Positions 1 through 11,929 are shown, counted from the stretch's first letter. The stretch is DNA of 64,000 nucleotides from Sorangium aterium (GCF_028368935.1 NZ_JAQNDK010000001.1:1426001-1490000), one strand, 5' to 3'. Made by a program: numbers and translations. The notes: a model not told the origin generated them from the sequence alone.

Positions 1-67
1 TGCCAGCGCGCAATGGGGCGTAGACTGAGCCCAGGCGGCGAGTTCTTGAAGGAAGAGGCATCTGATC

Positions 68-580
68 ATGGCGTTGCAAGCTCATCTCCAGTTGAAGGGC
101 GTTACCCAGGGCCCCATCGATGGTTCGGTCACCCAGAAGGGTCGCGAGAAGACCATCGCTGTCATCTCGGTGCAGCATCAGGTCGTGAGCCCGCGTGATC
201 CGGCGACCGGCATGCCCAGCGGGAAGCGCCAGCACAAGCCCTTCGTGATCACGAAGGAGCTCGACAAGTCGACCCCCCTTCTTTACAACGCCCTGGTCAC
301 CAACGAGAGCATCTCGGAGTGGAAGCTCAAGTTCTACACGCCGGGCACCGCGGCCTCGAAGAACGTCGGCAAGGAGCAGAACCACTACACGGTCACGCTC
401 ACGAACGCGACGGTCGCGAGCATCGACTTCCACATGGACAACACCCGCCTCACGGACGGCAGCAAGGACCGGCCGGAGTACGAGCGGATCTCGTTCACGT
501 ACCAGAAGATCGAGTGGTCGTACGATGACGGCGACGGCGCGCGCCAGGCGGACGACGACTGGGAGACGCCGAACCAGTAG
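68..580 (+). CDS. hcp: T6SS inner-tube protein Hcp (copy 1)
   Basis: A 170-aa Hcp/TssD protein, the subunit whose hexameric rings stack into the tube that a contracting T6SS sheath expels. The usual Hcp landmarks are visible: an N-terminal strand ending in GSVTQKGRE, the KPFVITKELDKSTP segment near residues 58-71, and the C-terminal strand ISFTYQKIEW. The length is normal for the family. The ATG is preceded by an AGGAAGAGG Shine-Dalgarno-like stretch. It is the first complete gene in the window and probably continues an operon entering from the left. A strong terminator follows it, so it is likely to be expressed at higher level than the baseplate genes downstream. Confidence 0.95.
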   Translation: MALQAHLQLKGVTQGPIDGSVTQKGREKTIAVISVQHQVVSPRDPATGMPSGKRQHKPFVITKELDKSTPLLYNALVTNESISEWKLKFYTPGTAASKNVGKEQNHYTVTLTNATVASIDFHMDNTRLTDGSKDRPEYERISFTYQKIEWSYDDGDGARQADDDWETPNQ

Positions 581-605
581 CGTCTAGCGGTAGATGTCTC
601 GTCGC

Positions 606-631
606 ACCGGGCGGCCTTCGGGTCGCCCGGT
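606..631 (+). terminator. Rho-independent terminator after hcp copy 1
   Basis: The arms ACCGGGCG and CGCCCGGT continue through G-C and G-U pairs to a TTCG tetraloop. They are followed by a short T-rich run (TTGCGTTTGT). It lies 25 bases after the first hcp stop codon. Confidence 0.8.
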
Positions 632-661
632 TGCGTTTGTCGTCCTGACGTTGGGGCATCA

Positions 662-787
662 GAGCGGGGCGCATCTTCGTGCGCTACGGGCTCGGCCGCT
701 AGGCAGGCGAGTGAGGCGTACGAAAGTACGCCGCAGCGAGCCGAACGAGGCGGATGAACCCGTAGCGCACGAAGATGCGCCCCGCTC
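662..787. repeat. 29-bp perfect inverted repeat with an inner GAAA hairpin between the hcp genes
   Basis: Positions 662-690 are the exact reverse complement of 759-787 (29 of 29 bases), separated by 68 bases. Inside the spacer, 715-721 (GGCGTAC) pairs with 726-732 (GTACGCC) across a GAAA tetraloop. No target duplication or coding content is visible. It could be a transcribed structured element, an attenuator between the two hcp genes, or a small palindromic repeat family. Confidence 0.85.
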
Positions 788-845
788 CAGAGGGTTCCTC
801 AAAATCAGGCATGGCCATCACCCGCAGCAAGCTCAGAATGTTGGC

Positions 846-1331
846 ATGCCCCTCAGCGCCTACCTCAGACTCACCGGCGAAAGACAAGGGGAAATCAGGG
901 GCTCCGTCACCCAGAAGGGGCGAGAAGGTAGCATCCTCGTCACCGAGGTATTCCACTCGCTGGTGGGGCCGCGCGACCCGGTCACCGGACGCCCGACGGG
1001 CAAGCGGATGCACAAGCCCTTCATCGTCACGAAGGACCTCGATCGGTCCACCCCGCTCCTCCTCAACGTCCTCAGCCACAACGAGAGCATCCCCCGCTGG
1101 GAGCTCCAGTTTTACAGGTCGATCGCGATCGGTATCGAGAAGCCAGTCTTCACGGTCCAGCTCACGAACGCGAACATCTCGAGCATCCAGTTCCACATGC
1201 TCAACGTGAGGAACCCGGTGCAAGCGCGCGCGCCCGAGCAGGAGGAGGTCGCGTTCACGTACCAGAAGGTCGTCTGGATCTGGAACGACGGGGGCGTCTC
1301 CGCGGAAGACGACTGGCTCACGCCGCGCTGA
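846..1331 (+). CDS. hcp: T6SS inner-tube protein Hcp (copy 2)
   Basis: A second Hcp paralogue of 161 aa. It shares GSVTQKGRE, KRMHKPFIVTKDLDRSTP and AFTYQKVVW with the upstream copy but differs in the central loops and C-terminus. The ATG at 846 is chosen because Hcp homology begins there; no strong ribosome site is seen. It lies 46 bases before tssE, so it probably belongs to the baseplate transcript, while copy 1 is insulated by a terminator. Two divergent Hcp copies could give tubes with different cargo preference, because small effectors can ride in the Hcp lumen; that role is inferred. Confidence 0.93.
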   Translation: MPLSAYLRLTGERQGEIRGSVTQKGREGSILVTEVFHSLVGPRDPVTGRPTGKRMHKPFIVTKDLDRSTPLLLNVLSHNESIPRWELQFYRSIAIGIEKPVFTVQLTNANISSIQFHMLNVRNPVQARAPEQEEVAFTYQKVVWIWNDGGVSAEDDWLTPR

Positions 1332-1377
1332 GCGGGCGGGCTTCCGCTCGAGGCGCGAGCTGATCTACGATCCCGCC

Positions 1378-1797
1378 GTGGCCGGTGCCTCCCTCCTCAC
1401 CCGAATCGCGCACGCGGCCGACCCGCACTCGACGGAGCGGCACACCTACCGGGATCACGACCTCGAGTCGGCCATCCTGACGCACCTCGGGCACATGCTG
1501 AACACCCGCCAGGGGAGCTCGCTGACCTGCCCGGACTACGGCCTGATGGAGGTCTCGGAGGTGCTGCATGAGTTCCCCGAGGCGATCGGCCTGGTGCAGC
1601 GCTCGCTCAAGAACTGCATCCAGACCTACGAGCCGCGGCTGAAGAACGTGCAGGTCCGGCACCTGCGCACGGACGCGATCCAGTCGATGGTCCTCGAGTT
1701 CGAGATCACCGCGCAGATTCACTTTCCCGATGGCCGGCGGCAGGCGCTCCGGCTCGGCGCTGCAGTGGACCAGAGCGGCAATGTCCGGATGACGTAG
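1378..1797 (+). CDS. tssE: T6SS baseplate subunit TssE (gp25-like)
   Basis: A 139-aa protein of the GPW/gp25 family, the lysozyme-like-named T4 gp25 homologue that forms the wedge of the T6SS baseplate with TssF and TssG. It contains the family pattern of an acidic N-terminus (HDLESAILTHLGHMLNTRQG), a CPDYG motif near residue 46, and the C-terminal 'FEITAQI' strand. The start is GTG, in frame with the homology. It lies directly upstream of tssF and tssG, the order commonly seen in T6SS core clusters. Confidence 0.9.
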   Translation: MAGASLLTRIAHAADPHSTERHTYRDHDLESAILTHLGHMLNTRQGSSLTCPDYGLMEVSEVLHEFPEAIGLVQRSLKNCIQTYEPRLKNVQVRHLRTDAIQSMVLEFEITAQIHFPDGRRQALRLGAAVDQSGNVRMT

Positions 1798-1870
1798 CCC
1801 CCGCCCGGCGGCCCGGCTCACGGCGGTTGACAGCCTTCGGCCCCGGCGGTCGACTGGCGGTGGCGAGAGG

Positions 1871-3640
1871 ATGTTCAACAAGTACTACCAGGACGAGCTC
1901 ACCTACCTGCGGGATCTGGGGCGCGAGTTCGCCGCCGCCTACCCCGGGATCGCGCCCATGCTCGCGGAGAAAGGCGGGGACCCCGACGTCGAGCGCCTGC
2001 TCGAGGGCGTCGCGTTCCTGACCGGCAAGATCCGCCAGAAGCTCGACGACGAGCTCCCCGAGGTGATCCACTCGGTCGCATCGCTGCTCTTTCCGCACTA
2101 CCTCCGCCAGATCCCGGCGACATCGATCATCGAGTTCACGCCGCTCCCGAACGTGGTGCGCGAGAAGCTCGTCGTCGCTCGGCACGCGGAGGTCGGATCG
2201 GTGCCGGTCGACGGCGTCTCGTGCCGGTTCCGCACGACCCAGGACGTCGAGCTCGTCCCGCTCGCGGTGGAGGACGTGCGCGTCGACACGGGCGCGCAGC
2301 TCGCGCAGACGCTCCGCATCGAGCTCCGTCTGACCGGCGGAGCCGCGCTGTCGGGCCTGTCGCTCTCCTCGCTGCGCTTCTACATCCACGGTGAGCGCAG
2401 GCTGCAGGACGACCTCCGCCTCTGGGTCGGGGCGCACGTCGACACCGTCGCGCTGGCCGCGGTGGACGCCGCGGGGCGCGACACGACGATCGCGTCGCTC
2501 CCGGCGCGCGCCGTGCGGCTCACCGGCTTCTCCGATGAAGAGTCGCTGATCCCGTACCCGAAGACGGTCTACCCGGGGTTCCGGCTCCTGCAGGAGTTCT
2601 TCACGCTCCCGCAGAAGTTCGCGTTCTTCGAGGTGACCGGCCTGCAGGCGCTCTCGGCGGAGCGGATCTCGGACCGGTTCGCGATCCTGCTGCAGTTCAG
2701 GGACGGGCTCCCGCCGGGGACGAGGATCAGCAGGGAGAACCTCCGGCTGTTCTGCTCGCCCGTCGTGAACCTGTTCGAGCACACGAGCGATCCGATCAAG
2801 CCCGAGGCCACGAAGCACGAGTACCTCTGCCGCCCGGCGGGCGCGGCGCCCGCGGCGTTCGAGATCCACAGCATCGACAAGGTCGTCGGCATCGCCCGGC
2901 GCACGAGCCAGCGCGTCGAGATCCCCTCGTTCTTCAGCTTCCAGCACGAGCTCGATCCCGAGGCCGCCGCGCGGACGATCTTCTACCAGGCGCACCTCCG
3001 CCCGGCCGCCATCGGCGACGGCATCGACATGTACCTCTCGTTCGGCTCCCCGCAGGACGCCGGGGCCCTCCCCGAGTTCGACGTGATCAGCATCGAGGCG
3101 ACGAGCACGAACCGCCGCCTGCCGGCGCAGCTGAAGCTCGGCGATCTCAGGGTGCCGACGGCGACCTCGCCCGCCGTGGCGAGCTTCACCAACCTCACCG
3201 GCGTCACCGCGCCGCTCCCGCCGCCGCTCGGGCGCGAGCTGCAGTGGCGCGTGCTGGCGCACATGGCGATGAGCTACCGCTCGATCACCGAGCTCGAGGT
3301 GCTCCGGGCGACGGTCGATCTCTACAATTTCCAGGCGATCGTCGATCGTCAGGCGGCGCGCGCGAACCAGCTCCGCCTGGCCGCGATCAAGTCGATCCGG
3401 GTGCGGCCGACGGATCGGCTGTACCGGGGGGCGCCGGTGCGCGGCGTCGCGGTCGACATCGAGCTCGACGAGGGCGGGTTCGTCGGCGAGGGAGAGATGT
3501 ACCTGTTCGCGAGCATCCTGAACGAGATGCTCGGGTCCTACGTCTCGCTGAACTCGTTCACGCAGCTGACGGTCACCGGCACGAATACACGCGTGGTGCA
3601 CAAATGGGACCCGAAGAGCGGCAGCCTGACGCTGATCTGA
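1871..3640 (+). CDS. tssF: T6SS baseplate subunit TssF
   Basis: A 589-aa TssF (VasA/ImpG) protein. The N-terminus YYQDELTYLRDLGREFA, the following GGDPDVERLLEGVAFL and the LDDELPEVIHSVASLLFPHY segment are diagnostic of the family, and the length is typical (580-620 aa). TssF forms the main wedge of the cytoplasmic baseplate with TssG, TssE and TssK and docks on the membrane complex. Its 3' end overlaps the likely start of tssG by 37 bases, indicating translational coupling. Confidence 0.95.
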   Translation: MFNKYYQDELTYLRDLGREFAAAYPGIAPMLAEKGGDPDVERLLEGVAFLTGKIRQKLDDELPEVIHSVASLLFPHYLRQIPATSIIEFTPLPNVVREKLVVARHAEVGSVPVDGVSCRFRTTQDVELVPLAVEDVRVDTGAQLAQTLRIELRLTGGAALSGLSLSSLRFYIHGERRLQDDLRLWVGAHVDTVALAAVDAAGRDTTIASLPARAVRLTGFSDEESLIPYPKTVYPGFRLLQEFFTLPQKFAFFEVTGLQALSAERISDRFAILLQFRDGLPPGTRISRENLRLFCSPVVNLFEHTSDPIKPEATKHEYLCRPAGAAPAAFEIHSIDKVVGIARRTSQRVEIPSFFSFQHELDPEAAARTIFYQAHLRPAAIGDGIDMYLSFGSPQDAGALPEFDVISIEATSTNRRLPAQLKLGDLRVPTATSPAVASFTNLTGVTAPLPPPLGRELQWRVLAHMAMSYRSITELEVLRATVDLYNFQAIVDRQAARANQLRLAAIKSIRVRPTDRLYRGAPVRGVAVDIELDEGGFVGEGEMYLFASILNEMLGSYVSLNSFTQLTVTGTNTRVVHKWDPKSGSLTLI

Positions 3641-4737
3641 GGCCGGCTGCGCCGAGGGGCGCCGCGAGCGCCGACCCCGTCGCGCTGGAGACGCTCCGGC
3701 GCTTCGCGGATACCGCGCCGCGCTTCTCGTACTACCGCCTCATCTACCTGCTCGAGCGGCTCTTCCCTGCCGCGCCGCCGGTGGGCCAGCTCGGGCCGGC
3801 GCAGGACGAGCGCATCCGGCTGCGCGGCGACCCGTCGCTCATCTTCGCCTCGAGCGACGTGAGCGAGCTCGCGCCGGTCAAGTCGGCTGACGGCGTCGAG
3901 CGCGCCCGCGTCTCGACCACGTTCCTCAGCCTGTACGGCTCGGTGTCGCCGATGCCGGCGTACTTCATCGAGCAGATCGCGCAGGCCGACTACCAGGGCG
4001 GCCCGCAGCCGATCCGAGAGCTCCTCGACGTCTTCCACCACCGGCTCCTGTCGCTGCTCTACCGCGCGTGGACCAAGTACCGCCTGCCCGTCACGTACCG
4101 CAAGCAGGGCGCCGATCCCTTCTCGCGTCGGATGCTCTGCGCGGTCGGCGTCGACGGCTTCCGCGGCTACGAGACGCCGCTCGATCGCTTCTTCTTCCTC
4201 CGCTACGCGTCGGTCCTCGCCTCGAAATCGCGCTCGGCGAGGAACCTGGAGACGGTCCTGTCCGAGATGCTCGGCAACATCGGGGTGAAGATCGAGCAGT
4301 TCGTCGGTCACTGGACGAAGATCGAGAAGCCGTTCAGAAACAAGCTCGGCGTGATGAACCATCAGCTGGGCGAGAGCCTGACGCTGGGGCGCTATGTGTT
4401 CGACGGCTCCGGCCGCTACAAGGTCGTGCTCGGCCCGGTGGGCTACGACGAGTACCTCTCCTTCTTGCCCGGGGGCCGGCGGCAGGATCTGGTCCGCGGC
4501 GTCATCGAGACGTTCACGCCGGGCATCCACGACGTGATGCTCGAGATCCACGTGGACACGGAGGAGGCGCCTCGGTTCCAGCTCGGCTCGCCGCGCGCCG
4601 CGACGCTCAAGCGCACCGCGTGGATCGGCGGATCTGCGGCGGAGCGGCTCGTGATCACGATCCCCCTCGACGACAAGCACCTCGCGGGCGGCGACGACGA
4701 GGACGACGACGATCGGGGCGAGCCCCCGCCGATGTGA
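3604..4737 (+). CDS. tssG: T6SS baseplate subunit TssG
   Basis: A TssG (VasB/ImpH) protein of 377 aa from the ATG at 3604; a CTG at 3637 overlapping the tssF stop is an alternative start. Family hallmarks are FSYYRLIYLLERLFP near residue 40, SLYGSVSPMPAYFIEQI near 110, FHHRLLSLLYRAW near 145 and GRYVFDGSGRYKVVLGP near 265. An aspartate-rich tail (DDEDDDD) closes the protein. TssG is the second component of the F2G baseplate wedge. No tssK, ClpV or membrane-complex genes follow on this strand, so the rest of the machine must lie left of the window or elsewhere. Confidence 0.92.
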   Translation: MGPEERQPDADLRPAAPRGAASADPVALETLRRFADTAPRFSYYRLIYLLERLFPAAPPVGQLGPAQDERIRLRGDPSLIFASSDVSELAPVKSADGVERARVSTTFLSLYGSVSPMPAYFIEQIAQADYQGGPQPIRELLDVFHHRLLSLLYRAWTKYRLPVTYRKQGADPFSRRMLCAVGVDGFRGYETPLDRFFFLRYASVLASKSRSARNLETVLSEMLGNIGVKIEQFVGHWTKIEKPFRNKLGVMNHQLGESLTLGRYVFDGSGRYKVVLGPVGYDEYLSFLPGGRRQDLVRGVIETFTPGIHDVMLEIHVDTEEAPRFQLGSPRAATLKRTAWIGGSAAERLVITIPLDDKHLAGGDDEDDDDRGEPPPM

Positions 4738-4819
4738 GCGAGGCCGAGCGCCGCCGCCGCGGGCCGCCGGGAGGCGCGGCGGCGCTCGCGCCGTGGCGCC
4801 GTCTTGACCCGCCCTGCGC

Positions 4820-5527
4820 TCAGTAAACGGTGAGGCTCTGCAGCGCGGCGGTGATCTCGTCGGCGTTCGCGTCGACGTTCTCGTGGTGCACGATCTGCAC
4901 GAGCAGGATGCGGCGGGGGCTCCGGAGCAGGATCTCGTGGGCGAAGGCATCCGAGACGGGCTTCGACGGGATCTTCGCCTTGACGAGGTAGCTGCGCCCC
5001 TGCGTGTTCGCCGTGGCCACGGGCGCGCGGCCGGAGAGGATCTCCGCGCCCTGCTCCTCGAGGTCCGCCTCGTAGCGCTTGAGCACGTCGGGCCACGGCT
5101 CGTCGGGGCTGTCGATGCGCTCGTAGATCGAGAACAGGAACTGCCGCGGGGACTGGTACGTGATGAAGCGGCGCTCGGGCGTGTAGTCGGCGCCGCCGAC
5201 GTTCCAGTCCATCGGGCGGCTCATGCGGACGTCGCCGTTCATGAGGCCCACGCCGATCCGGCGCGGCACCCGGTCCGTCGCCGGCGCGTCGAGCGGCGGG
5301 AAGTACACCTCGAAGCTCGAGTCCTTGCTCAGGGTGCCGGCCGCGCCGTGGAGGTAGAAGACGTCGTCCTGCCTGGGGGCGGTGGGCGAGCCGCCGCAGC
5401 CGGCGAGCAGCGCGATCGCAGCCACGGCGACGCAGGCCACGCCCGCGCGCCCCGCTCCGGCGGCGAGCGGACGGCGGGCGCGGAAGGCGGGGACGTGCGC
5501 GAGCATCGGCATTCCGAGGTGCCTCAT
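4820..5527 (-). CDS. Putative lipoprotein of unknown function
   Basis: A 235-aa protein with a hydrophobic signal (VAAIALLAGC) and a clear lipobox near residue 39, so it should be anchored in the envelope. The mature part is a single globular domain with alternating strands and ends in HHENVDANADEITAALQSLTVY, a pattern reminiscent of PsbP/DcrB-like folds. That resemblance is weak and is offered only as a hint. It reads against the T6SS genes and converges with tssG, so a T6SS role is not implied. ATG at 5527 is used; the ATG two codons after HLG is an alternative. Confidence 0.7.
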   Translation of the reverse strand: MRHLGMPMLAHVPAFRARRPLAAGAGRAGVACVAVAAIALLAGCGGSPTAPRQDDVFYLHGAAGTLSKDSSFEVYFPPLDAPATDRVPRRIGVGLMNGDVRMSRPMDWNVGGADYTPERRFITYQSPRQFLFSIYERIDSPDEPWPDVLKRYEADLEEQGAEILSGRAPVATANTQGRSYLVKAKIPSKPVSDAFAHEILLRSPRRILLVQIVHHENVDANADEITAALQSLTVY

Positions 5528-5673
5528 CGGGGGAACTCTAGGCCAGCGAGGGCACGCCAGCCAAATGTTCGCCGAGGAGTTTGCCCTCGGGGTGCCCGGC
5601 ATTGAATGATTGCCCGGCCCGGGCAGCGCTGCGCCCGCCGATCGAGGCGGTACCCCCGTGCCGCGAGAGAGCC

Positions 5674-6384
5674 ATGTCCAACGAAAGCATACCGAGTCGC
5701 AAGGGCGAGCCCGCCGGAGCACAGCCGGCGAGCGCGCCGAGCCCCCCCTCCACCAGCACGCGCCAGGGCCACGAGCGTCCGGCGCCGAGCCAGCGCGCGC
5801 CCCGGCGCCCCGCGCTCGCGGCGGCCTTCGCGCTTGCGCTGGGGGCCCCGGCGTGCAGCGGCATCGACGCCGGCGTGGAGTACCCGGGCGACCTGCCCGC
5901 GATCGATCGGTACCTCTTGACTCCCGAGAACGGACCCGAGGCGCCGCTCGCGCTGGGTGAGTTCAAGATCGGCCCCGAGACGTGCAGCGGCGTCGACACG
6001 CACCCGGTCACCCAGAAGCTCTCGCCCGAGGATCTCAGCCGCTTCCTCGCGGCGCAGGGCGCCGGGAGCATCACCCCGAAGCTGGCGAGGTCGAACCTGT
6101 ATTGGTTCGACTTCCCCGCGCGCGACAAGTCGTTCGTCCGGCTGCGCCTTGCGGTGCTCGAGGACTCCAAGCACGCGACGCAGGATCTCCACGACGCGGT
6201 GCTGCAGCACGGGCCGGGCTGGTGGGGCGTCCGCCGCTCGAACCTCGCCGTGCTCGCGCCGAAGGCGAACCTGAGGGAAGCGATGGCGTTCGCCATCAAG
6301 TACAAGCTCGTGTGCTGGGGGGTCTTCACGTACGCGGCCAACGACGACGCGTACGTCGTCCCCGGGCCCTACGCAGAGCTGTGA
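5674..6384 (+). CDS. Putative exported or lipoprotein, unknown function
   Basis: A 236-aa protein divergent from the preceding lipoprotein. A long Ser/Pro/Arg-rich leader of about 45 residues precedes a hydrophobic stretch (ALAAAFALALGAPAC) with a lipobox-like LGAPAC, so the real signal may begin at a later start not visible as ATG. The mature part has two halves rich in W, Y and F, including the motifs NLYWFDFPARDKSF and GWWGVRRSNLAVLAP. No known family is recognised. Confidence 0.6.
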   Translation: MSNESIPSRKGEPAGAQPASAPSPPSTSTRQGHERPAPSQRAPRRPALAAAFALALGAPACSGIDAGVEYPGDLPAIDRYLLTPENGPEAPLALGEFKIGPETCSGVDTHPVTQKLSPEDLSRFLAAQGAGSITPKLARSNLYWFDFPARDKSFVRLRLAVLEDSKHATQDLHDAVLQHGPGWWGVRRSNLAVLAPKANLREAMAFAIKYKLVCWGVFTYAANDDAYVVPGPYAEL

Positions 6385-6488
6385 GGGGAGCAGGCGGCGC
6401 GCGGGGCGGAGGCGCACGCTGCCGGCGCGCCGTCGGCAGACCTCTGCGAAGCTGGCCCCCACTCGGGGAGAACGCGTAGACTGCGCCC

Positions 6489-7640
6489 ATGCGCCGTTAC
6501 GTCTTGCTCGCCGCCGCCGTTGCCCCGATCCTCGCCGTGACCGCAGCCGTCTCCGTGCCCGGCTGCGCAGAGGAATTCGATGACGTCTGCGCGTTCCTCG
6601 AAGACACGAGCAACTGTTACGCAGATTTTCATGCCGATGTCGTGAATCGGTGCGGTGCGCCTGGTGCGGGGAACGGGCCCAAAGGCAAGTTCGCTGGCCG
6701 CGAGACCCTCGACATCTGTTTCCTCACGGAGGGAGGTCAGGTCGTCTTCGACCCGCCGCTCGACGTCGCATCATTCCCTCCGAAGAGCATCGCGTTCAAG
6801 CGCCTCGACGCCCGGGCAGAGGAATGCGGCTCCTTCACGTACTCGGGGGAGTTCAGCTACTCGGTGACCATCAATCCATGCATCCAGCCCGGAAATGACA
6901 CCGGTGCCGGTGGTGGTGGTGGTGGCGGCGCCGGTGGCGCCACCGCCATCGCACAATGCGAGGACGCAAATGCCGGCGGTGGTAGCGCTACTGGCGGGGG
7001 CGGCAACGAGTCTGCCGACGTGGACGGCGGTACAGTGACCGTCATCACACCGGAAGACCGTGCAACGCTCGACGTGAGCTGCTCGGAAGGCACGCAATAC
7101 CACTTCAACCGGCTCGAAGCCGAAGCGAAGTGCGGCGGCCACGACACGCTCCTTCCGAGGGCCATACTCAAAACGAGCCTGGGGAAACAGCCCCCCCCGG
7201 AGGCAGACCCCAACGATCTCGATGGATACAATGGTTTCATCTCCTTCAGCATCCACTACCCACCTATCGTTGGTTCTGGGGAGGGTGGGGGTACTGGCGG
7301 CGGGGGCGATGGTGGAGCGGGCTCCGACGCGGCCCCCTCGGCTGAGGTGGTGGAGTATTTCAACTGCGAGATCCCGGCGCCCCTCCCCCTCTGCTTCAAT
7401 GGCGTGAAGGACGGCACGGAGACCGACGTCGACTGTGGCGGCACGCTCTGCACAGCGCGGTGCGGCGATGGTCAGTCCTGCATCAAGGGCGGCAATGATT
7501 GCGCGGATGGGTTCGAGTGCGTCATCGTGGATGGCTTCTCGAAATGCGCAGCGTCCACGGGCGGAGCCGGCGGTGGCGGCGCAGCCGGCGCTGGCGGCGC
7601 AGATGGGACTGGCGGCTCGGGCGGCGCCGGCGGTCAGTAA
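6489..7640 (+). CDS. Cys- and Gly-rich putative lipoprotein
   Basis: A 383-aa secreted protein. The N-terminal signal ends in SVPGC, a relaxed lipobox. Three glycine/alanine-rich low-complexity linkers (around residues 137-170, 255-275 and 355-383) separate Cys-containing segments. Near residue 305 the motif NGVKDGTETDVDCGG is followed by CTARCGDGQSCIKGGNDC, a Cys-rich module recurrent in myxobacterial surface proteins. Such proteins are usually surface-exposed; the substrate or partner is unknown. It converges with the FHA gene, whose stop lies 14 bases away. Confidence 0.65.
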   Translation: MRRYVLLAAAVAPILAVTAAVSVPGCAEEFDDVCAFLEDTSNCYADFHADVVNRCGAPGAGNGPKGKFAGRETLDICFLTEGGQVVFDPPLDVASFPPKSIAFKRLDARAEECGSFTYSGEFSYSVTINPCIQPGNDTGAGGGGGGGAGGATAIAQCEDANAGGGSATGGGGNESADVDGGTVTVITPEDRATLDVSCSEGTQYHFNRLEAEAKCGGHDTLLPRAILKTSLGKQPPPEADPNDLDGYNGFISFSIHYPPIVGSGEGGGTGGGGDGGAGSDAAPSAEVVEYFNCEIPAPLPLCFNGVKDGTETDVDCGGTLCTARCGDGQSCIKGGNDCADGFECVIVDGFSKCAASTGGAGGGGAAGAGGADGTGGSGGAGGQ

Positions 7641-7653
7641 CCTCGCTCTCCGC

Positions 7654-8805
7654 TCAGGCGACCAGCACCTTCACCACGAACGTCGTGCTCCCGAGGCGCA
7701 GCCGGTCGTTGTCGCGCAGCTGCCGGCGCTCGCCCTGTCCGAGGCGCTGCTCGTTGACGAAGGTGCCGTTGCGCGAGCCGTCGTCCTCGATGAAGACCTG
7801 GCCCGTCGTCGGGTCCGCGTGGATCGACGCGTGCCGTGAAGAGGCGCTCGCATCCGCGAGCCCGATCTCCGTCGTAGCGTCCGCCCCGGCGCGCCCCACC
7901 TGCGTCCGGCCGCTGTACATCGGCCAGAAGCTGCCTCCGGGATCGTTCTGGAACGTCACGATGAAGCCGACGAGGACGCGCGCCGGCTGCGCCGACACCT
8001 GCGGCACCGCGCCCGAGACCGCGCCCTGGACGATCGGAGGCGCGACGATCGCAGGCGCCCTGGCCTGAGCGACCGCCGGCACCCCGCCCTGCACCATCGG
8101 CGGCGGCGCGACCGCGCCCCCCTGCACCATCGGCGGCGGCGCAACCACGCCCCCTTGCACCATCGGCGGCGGCGCGACCGCCCCCCCCTGCACCATCGGC
8201 GGCGCGACAAGCCCTGGCGCCCCCGTCGGTATCACCATCGGCGGGGGCGCAACCATCTGCGGGGGCACGCCGAAGACCGGCGCCGGCGCCACGGGCTGCT
8301 GCCCCATCGCGCCACCCAGGGACGCGCCGGGCACCATGCCCGGGCCCGGCGCCCCGAGCGCCGGCTGGGCCGGCGGGACGCCCGGCGCGTTCATCGGAGA
8401 CGCCGGCTGCGACGTGAGCCCCGCGGAAGGAGCCGCTCGGGCCCAGGGCGAGACCGGGAAAGGCGCTTCCGCGCCCGTCGAGAAGGCGACGCCTCCGCCC
8501 GGCGACGCCGGCACCGAGAGCCCGCCCCCGCCCACCCCGTACGCCTGGGGAGGAGGCGGATAGGCGCCCTGCGCGCCCCCTGCCGCGTAGCCTGGGGCTG
8601 CCGCGCCGCCATAACCCGAGGCGGCTGGCTGCCCTGGATAGCCCGGCGGGCCAGGCGGGGCATAGGCGCCAGCCCCCGCCTGCACCGGCGGAGGCGCGAC
8701 CGGAACGGAGGCTCCAGGCGCTGCGCCCGCCACGCTCGTACCGCACATCGAGCAGGCAGCGTCGGTCTCCTTGAGCATCCACGCGCAGTTCGGACACGGC
8801 CTCAT
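7654..8805 (-). CDS. Zinc-ribbon, proline-rich, FHA-domain protein
   Basis: A 383-aa protein with three parts. A zinc ribbon (CPNC...CSMCG, residues 4-22) opens it. A long Pro/Ala/Gly/Val linker includes four near-identical [10 protein letters not shown] units near residues 205-250. The C-terminal FHA domain (about 290-380) has the hallmark [22 protein letters not shown] and SRNGTFVN motifs. FHA domains bind phosphothreonine, so this is a probable receptor or scaffold for the Ser/Thr kinases abundant in this organism. The low-complexity linker suggests a flexible tether. The 272-base space upstream holds its promoter and the lon terminator. Confidence 0.85.
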   Translation of the reverse strand: MRPCPNCAWMLKETDAACSMCGTSVAGAAPGASVPVAPPPVQAGAGAYAPPGPPGYPGQPAASGYGGAAAPGYAAGGAQGAYPPPPQAYGVGGGGLSVPASPGGGVAFSTGAEAPFPVSPWARAAPSAGLTSQPASPMNAPGVPPAQPALGAPGPGMVPGASLGGAMGQQPVAPAPVFGVPPQMVAPPPMVIPTGAPGLVAPPMVQGGAVAPPPMVQGGVVAPPPMVQGGAVAPPPMVQGGVPAVAQARAPAIVAPPIVQGAVSGAVPQVSAQPARVLVGFIVTFQNDPGGSFWPMYSGRTQVGRAGADATTEIGLADASASSRHASIHADPTTGQVFIEDDGSRNGTFVNEQRLGQGERRQLRDNDRLRLGSTTFVVKVLVA

Positions 8806-9004
8806 GCGCTCTCGAGGCTACCGATTCGCTTGACATCCGTCGAGGCGAAAGCCGCCCGCAGGCGCGAGCACCGCCGCGCAGGTCGGCCTGCGCTGCGCAG
8901 GCGACGCGATGTCGCTGCCGCGCGCCAAGCGAACGCGCCAAGCTCGCCGAGAGGCAGAGGCGTCCGTCGCCGCCGCGCGGGGCGTCTTGACGAAGAGAGG
9001 CACG

Positions 9005-9039
9005 AAAAAAGGCGCCGCGCGTTCAAGCCGCGCGGCGCC
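9005..9039 (-). terminator. Rho-independent terminator of lon
   Basis: On the minus strand an 11-bp perfect G/C stem (9011-9021 with 9029-9039) with a 7-base loop is followed directly by six T residues. It lies 40 bases downstream of the lon stop codon. This is a textbook intrinsic terminator, less common in very GC-rich myxobacteria. Confidence 0.92.
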
Positions 9040-9077
9040 TCGGAGACAGGTCGCTCAGCGATCGCTGGCGACGCTCG

Positions 9078-11531
<2,454 letters not shown>

Positions 11532-11929
11532 GGCGATCTCCTCTAGGCACCCGACCGGGGGAGGTAAACCCCTTCATCAACACGCAGCCGGGCCGCGCGG
11601 CCACCGCGCGCCCCGGTCATCTTGGCTTGCATCCAGACGGATGCGGATGGTGCAACGCGGAGCCCTGCTGGCAGCTCTTGGTGGAAGACAGCCCGCGAGG
11701 CTACGGGAACTCACCATAGACACGGCGCATGCCGCATGCCACAGCCCTGGCCATTTTTTTGAATGAGGATACGCTGCGGGTCAGCTCCGACCTGCAGCGC
11801 TCGCTCGTCATCACCACCACCTGGCGCGCGCGACGCGGCGCAGGATCCTCCGCGCCGTCGCTTGCCGCGCGGCGCGGCGCGGCCGAGGCTGCGCCCGGCA
11901 CGGAGCGACACCCTGGCCCTCGCTGAACG
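11532..11929. other. Divergent intergenic region between lon and the FGE-like gene
   Basis: A 398-base space between two divergent genes that should hold both promoters. No convincing heat-shock or sigma-54 promoter was found by eye. A 65-codon frame at 11729-11926 exists but has no recognisable product and was not called. Confidence 0.5.

Noticed and set aside
662-787. Insertion sequence or MITE between the hcp genes
   Set aside because: Perfect arms are present, but no target duplication or transposase was found, so only the inverted repeat is reported.
1706-3601. Very long minus-strand frame opposite tssF
   Set aside because: It is the GC-rich antisense frame of a well-supported gene; the product is Arg/His/Asp-rich without a domain.
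11729-11926. 65-codon frame ahead of the FGE-like gene
   Set aside because: No ribosome site, no homology pattern; probably part of the divergent promoter region.
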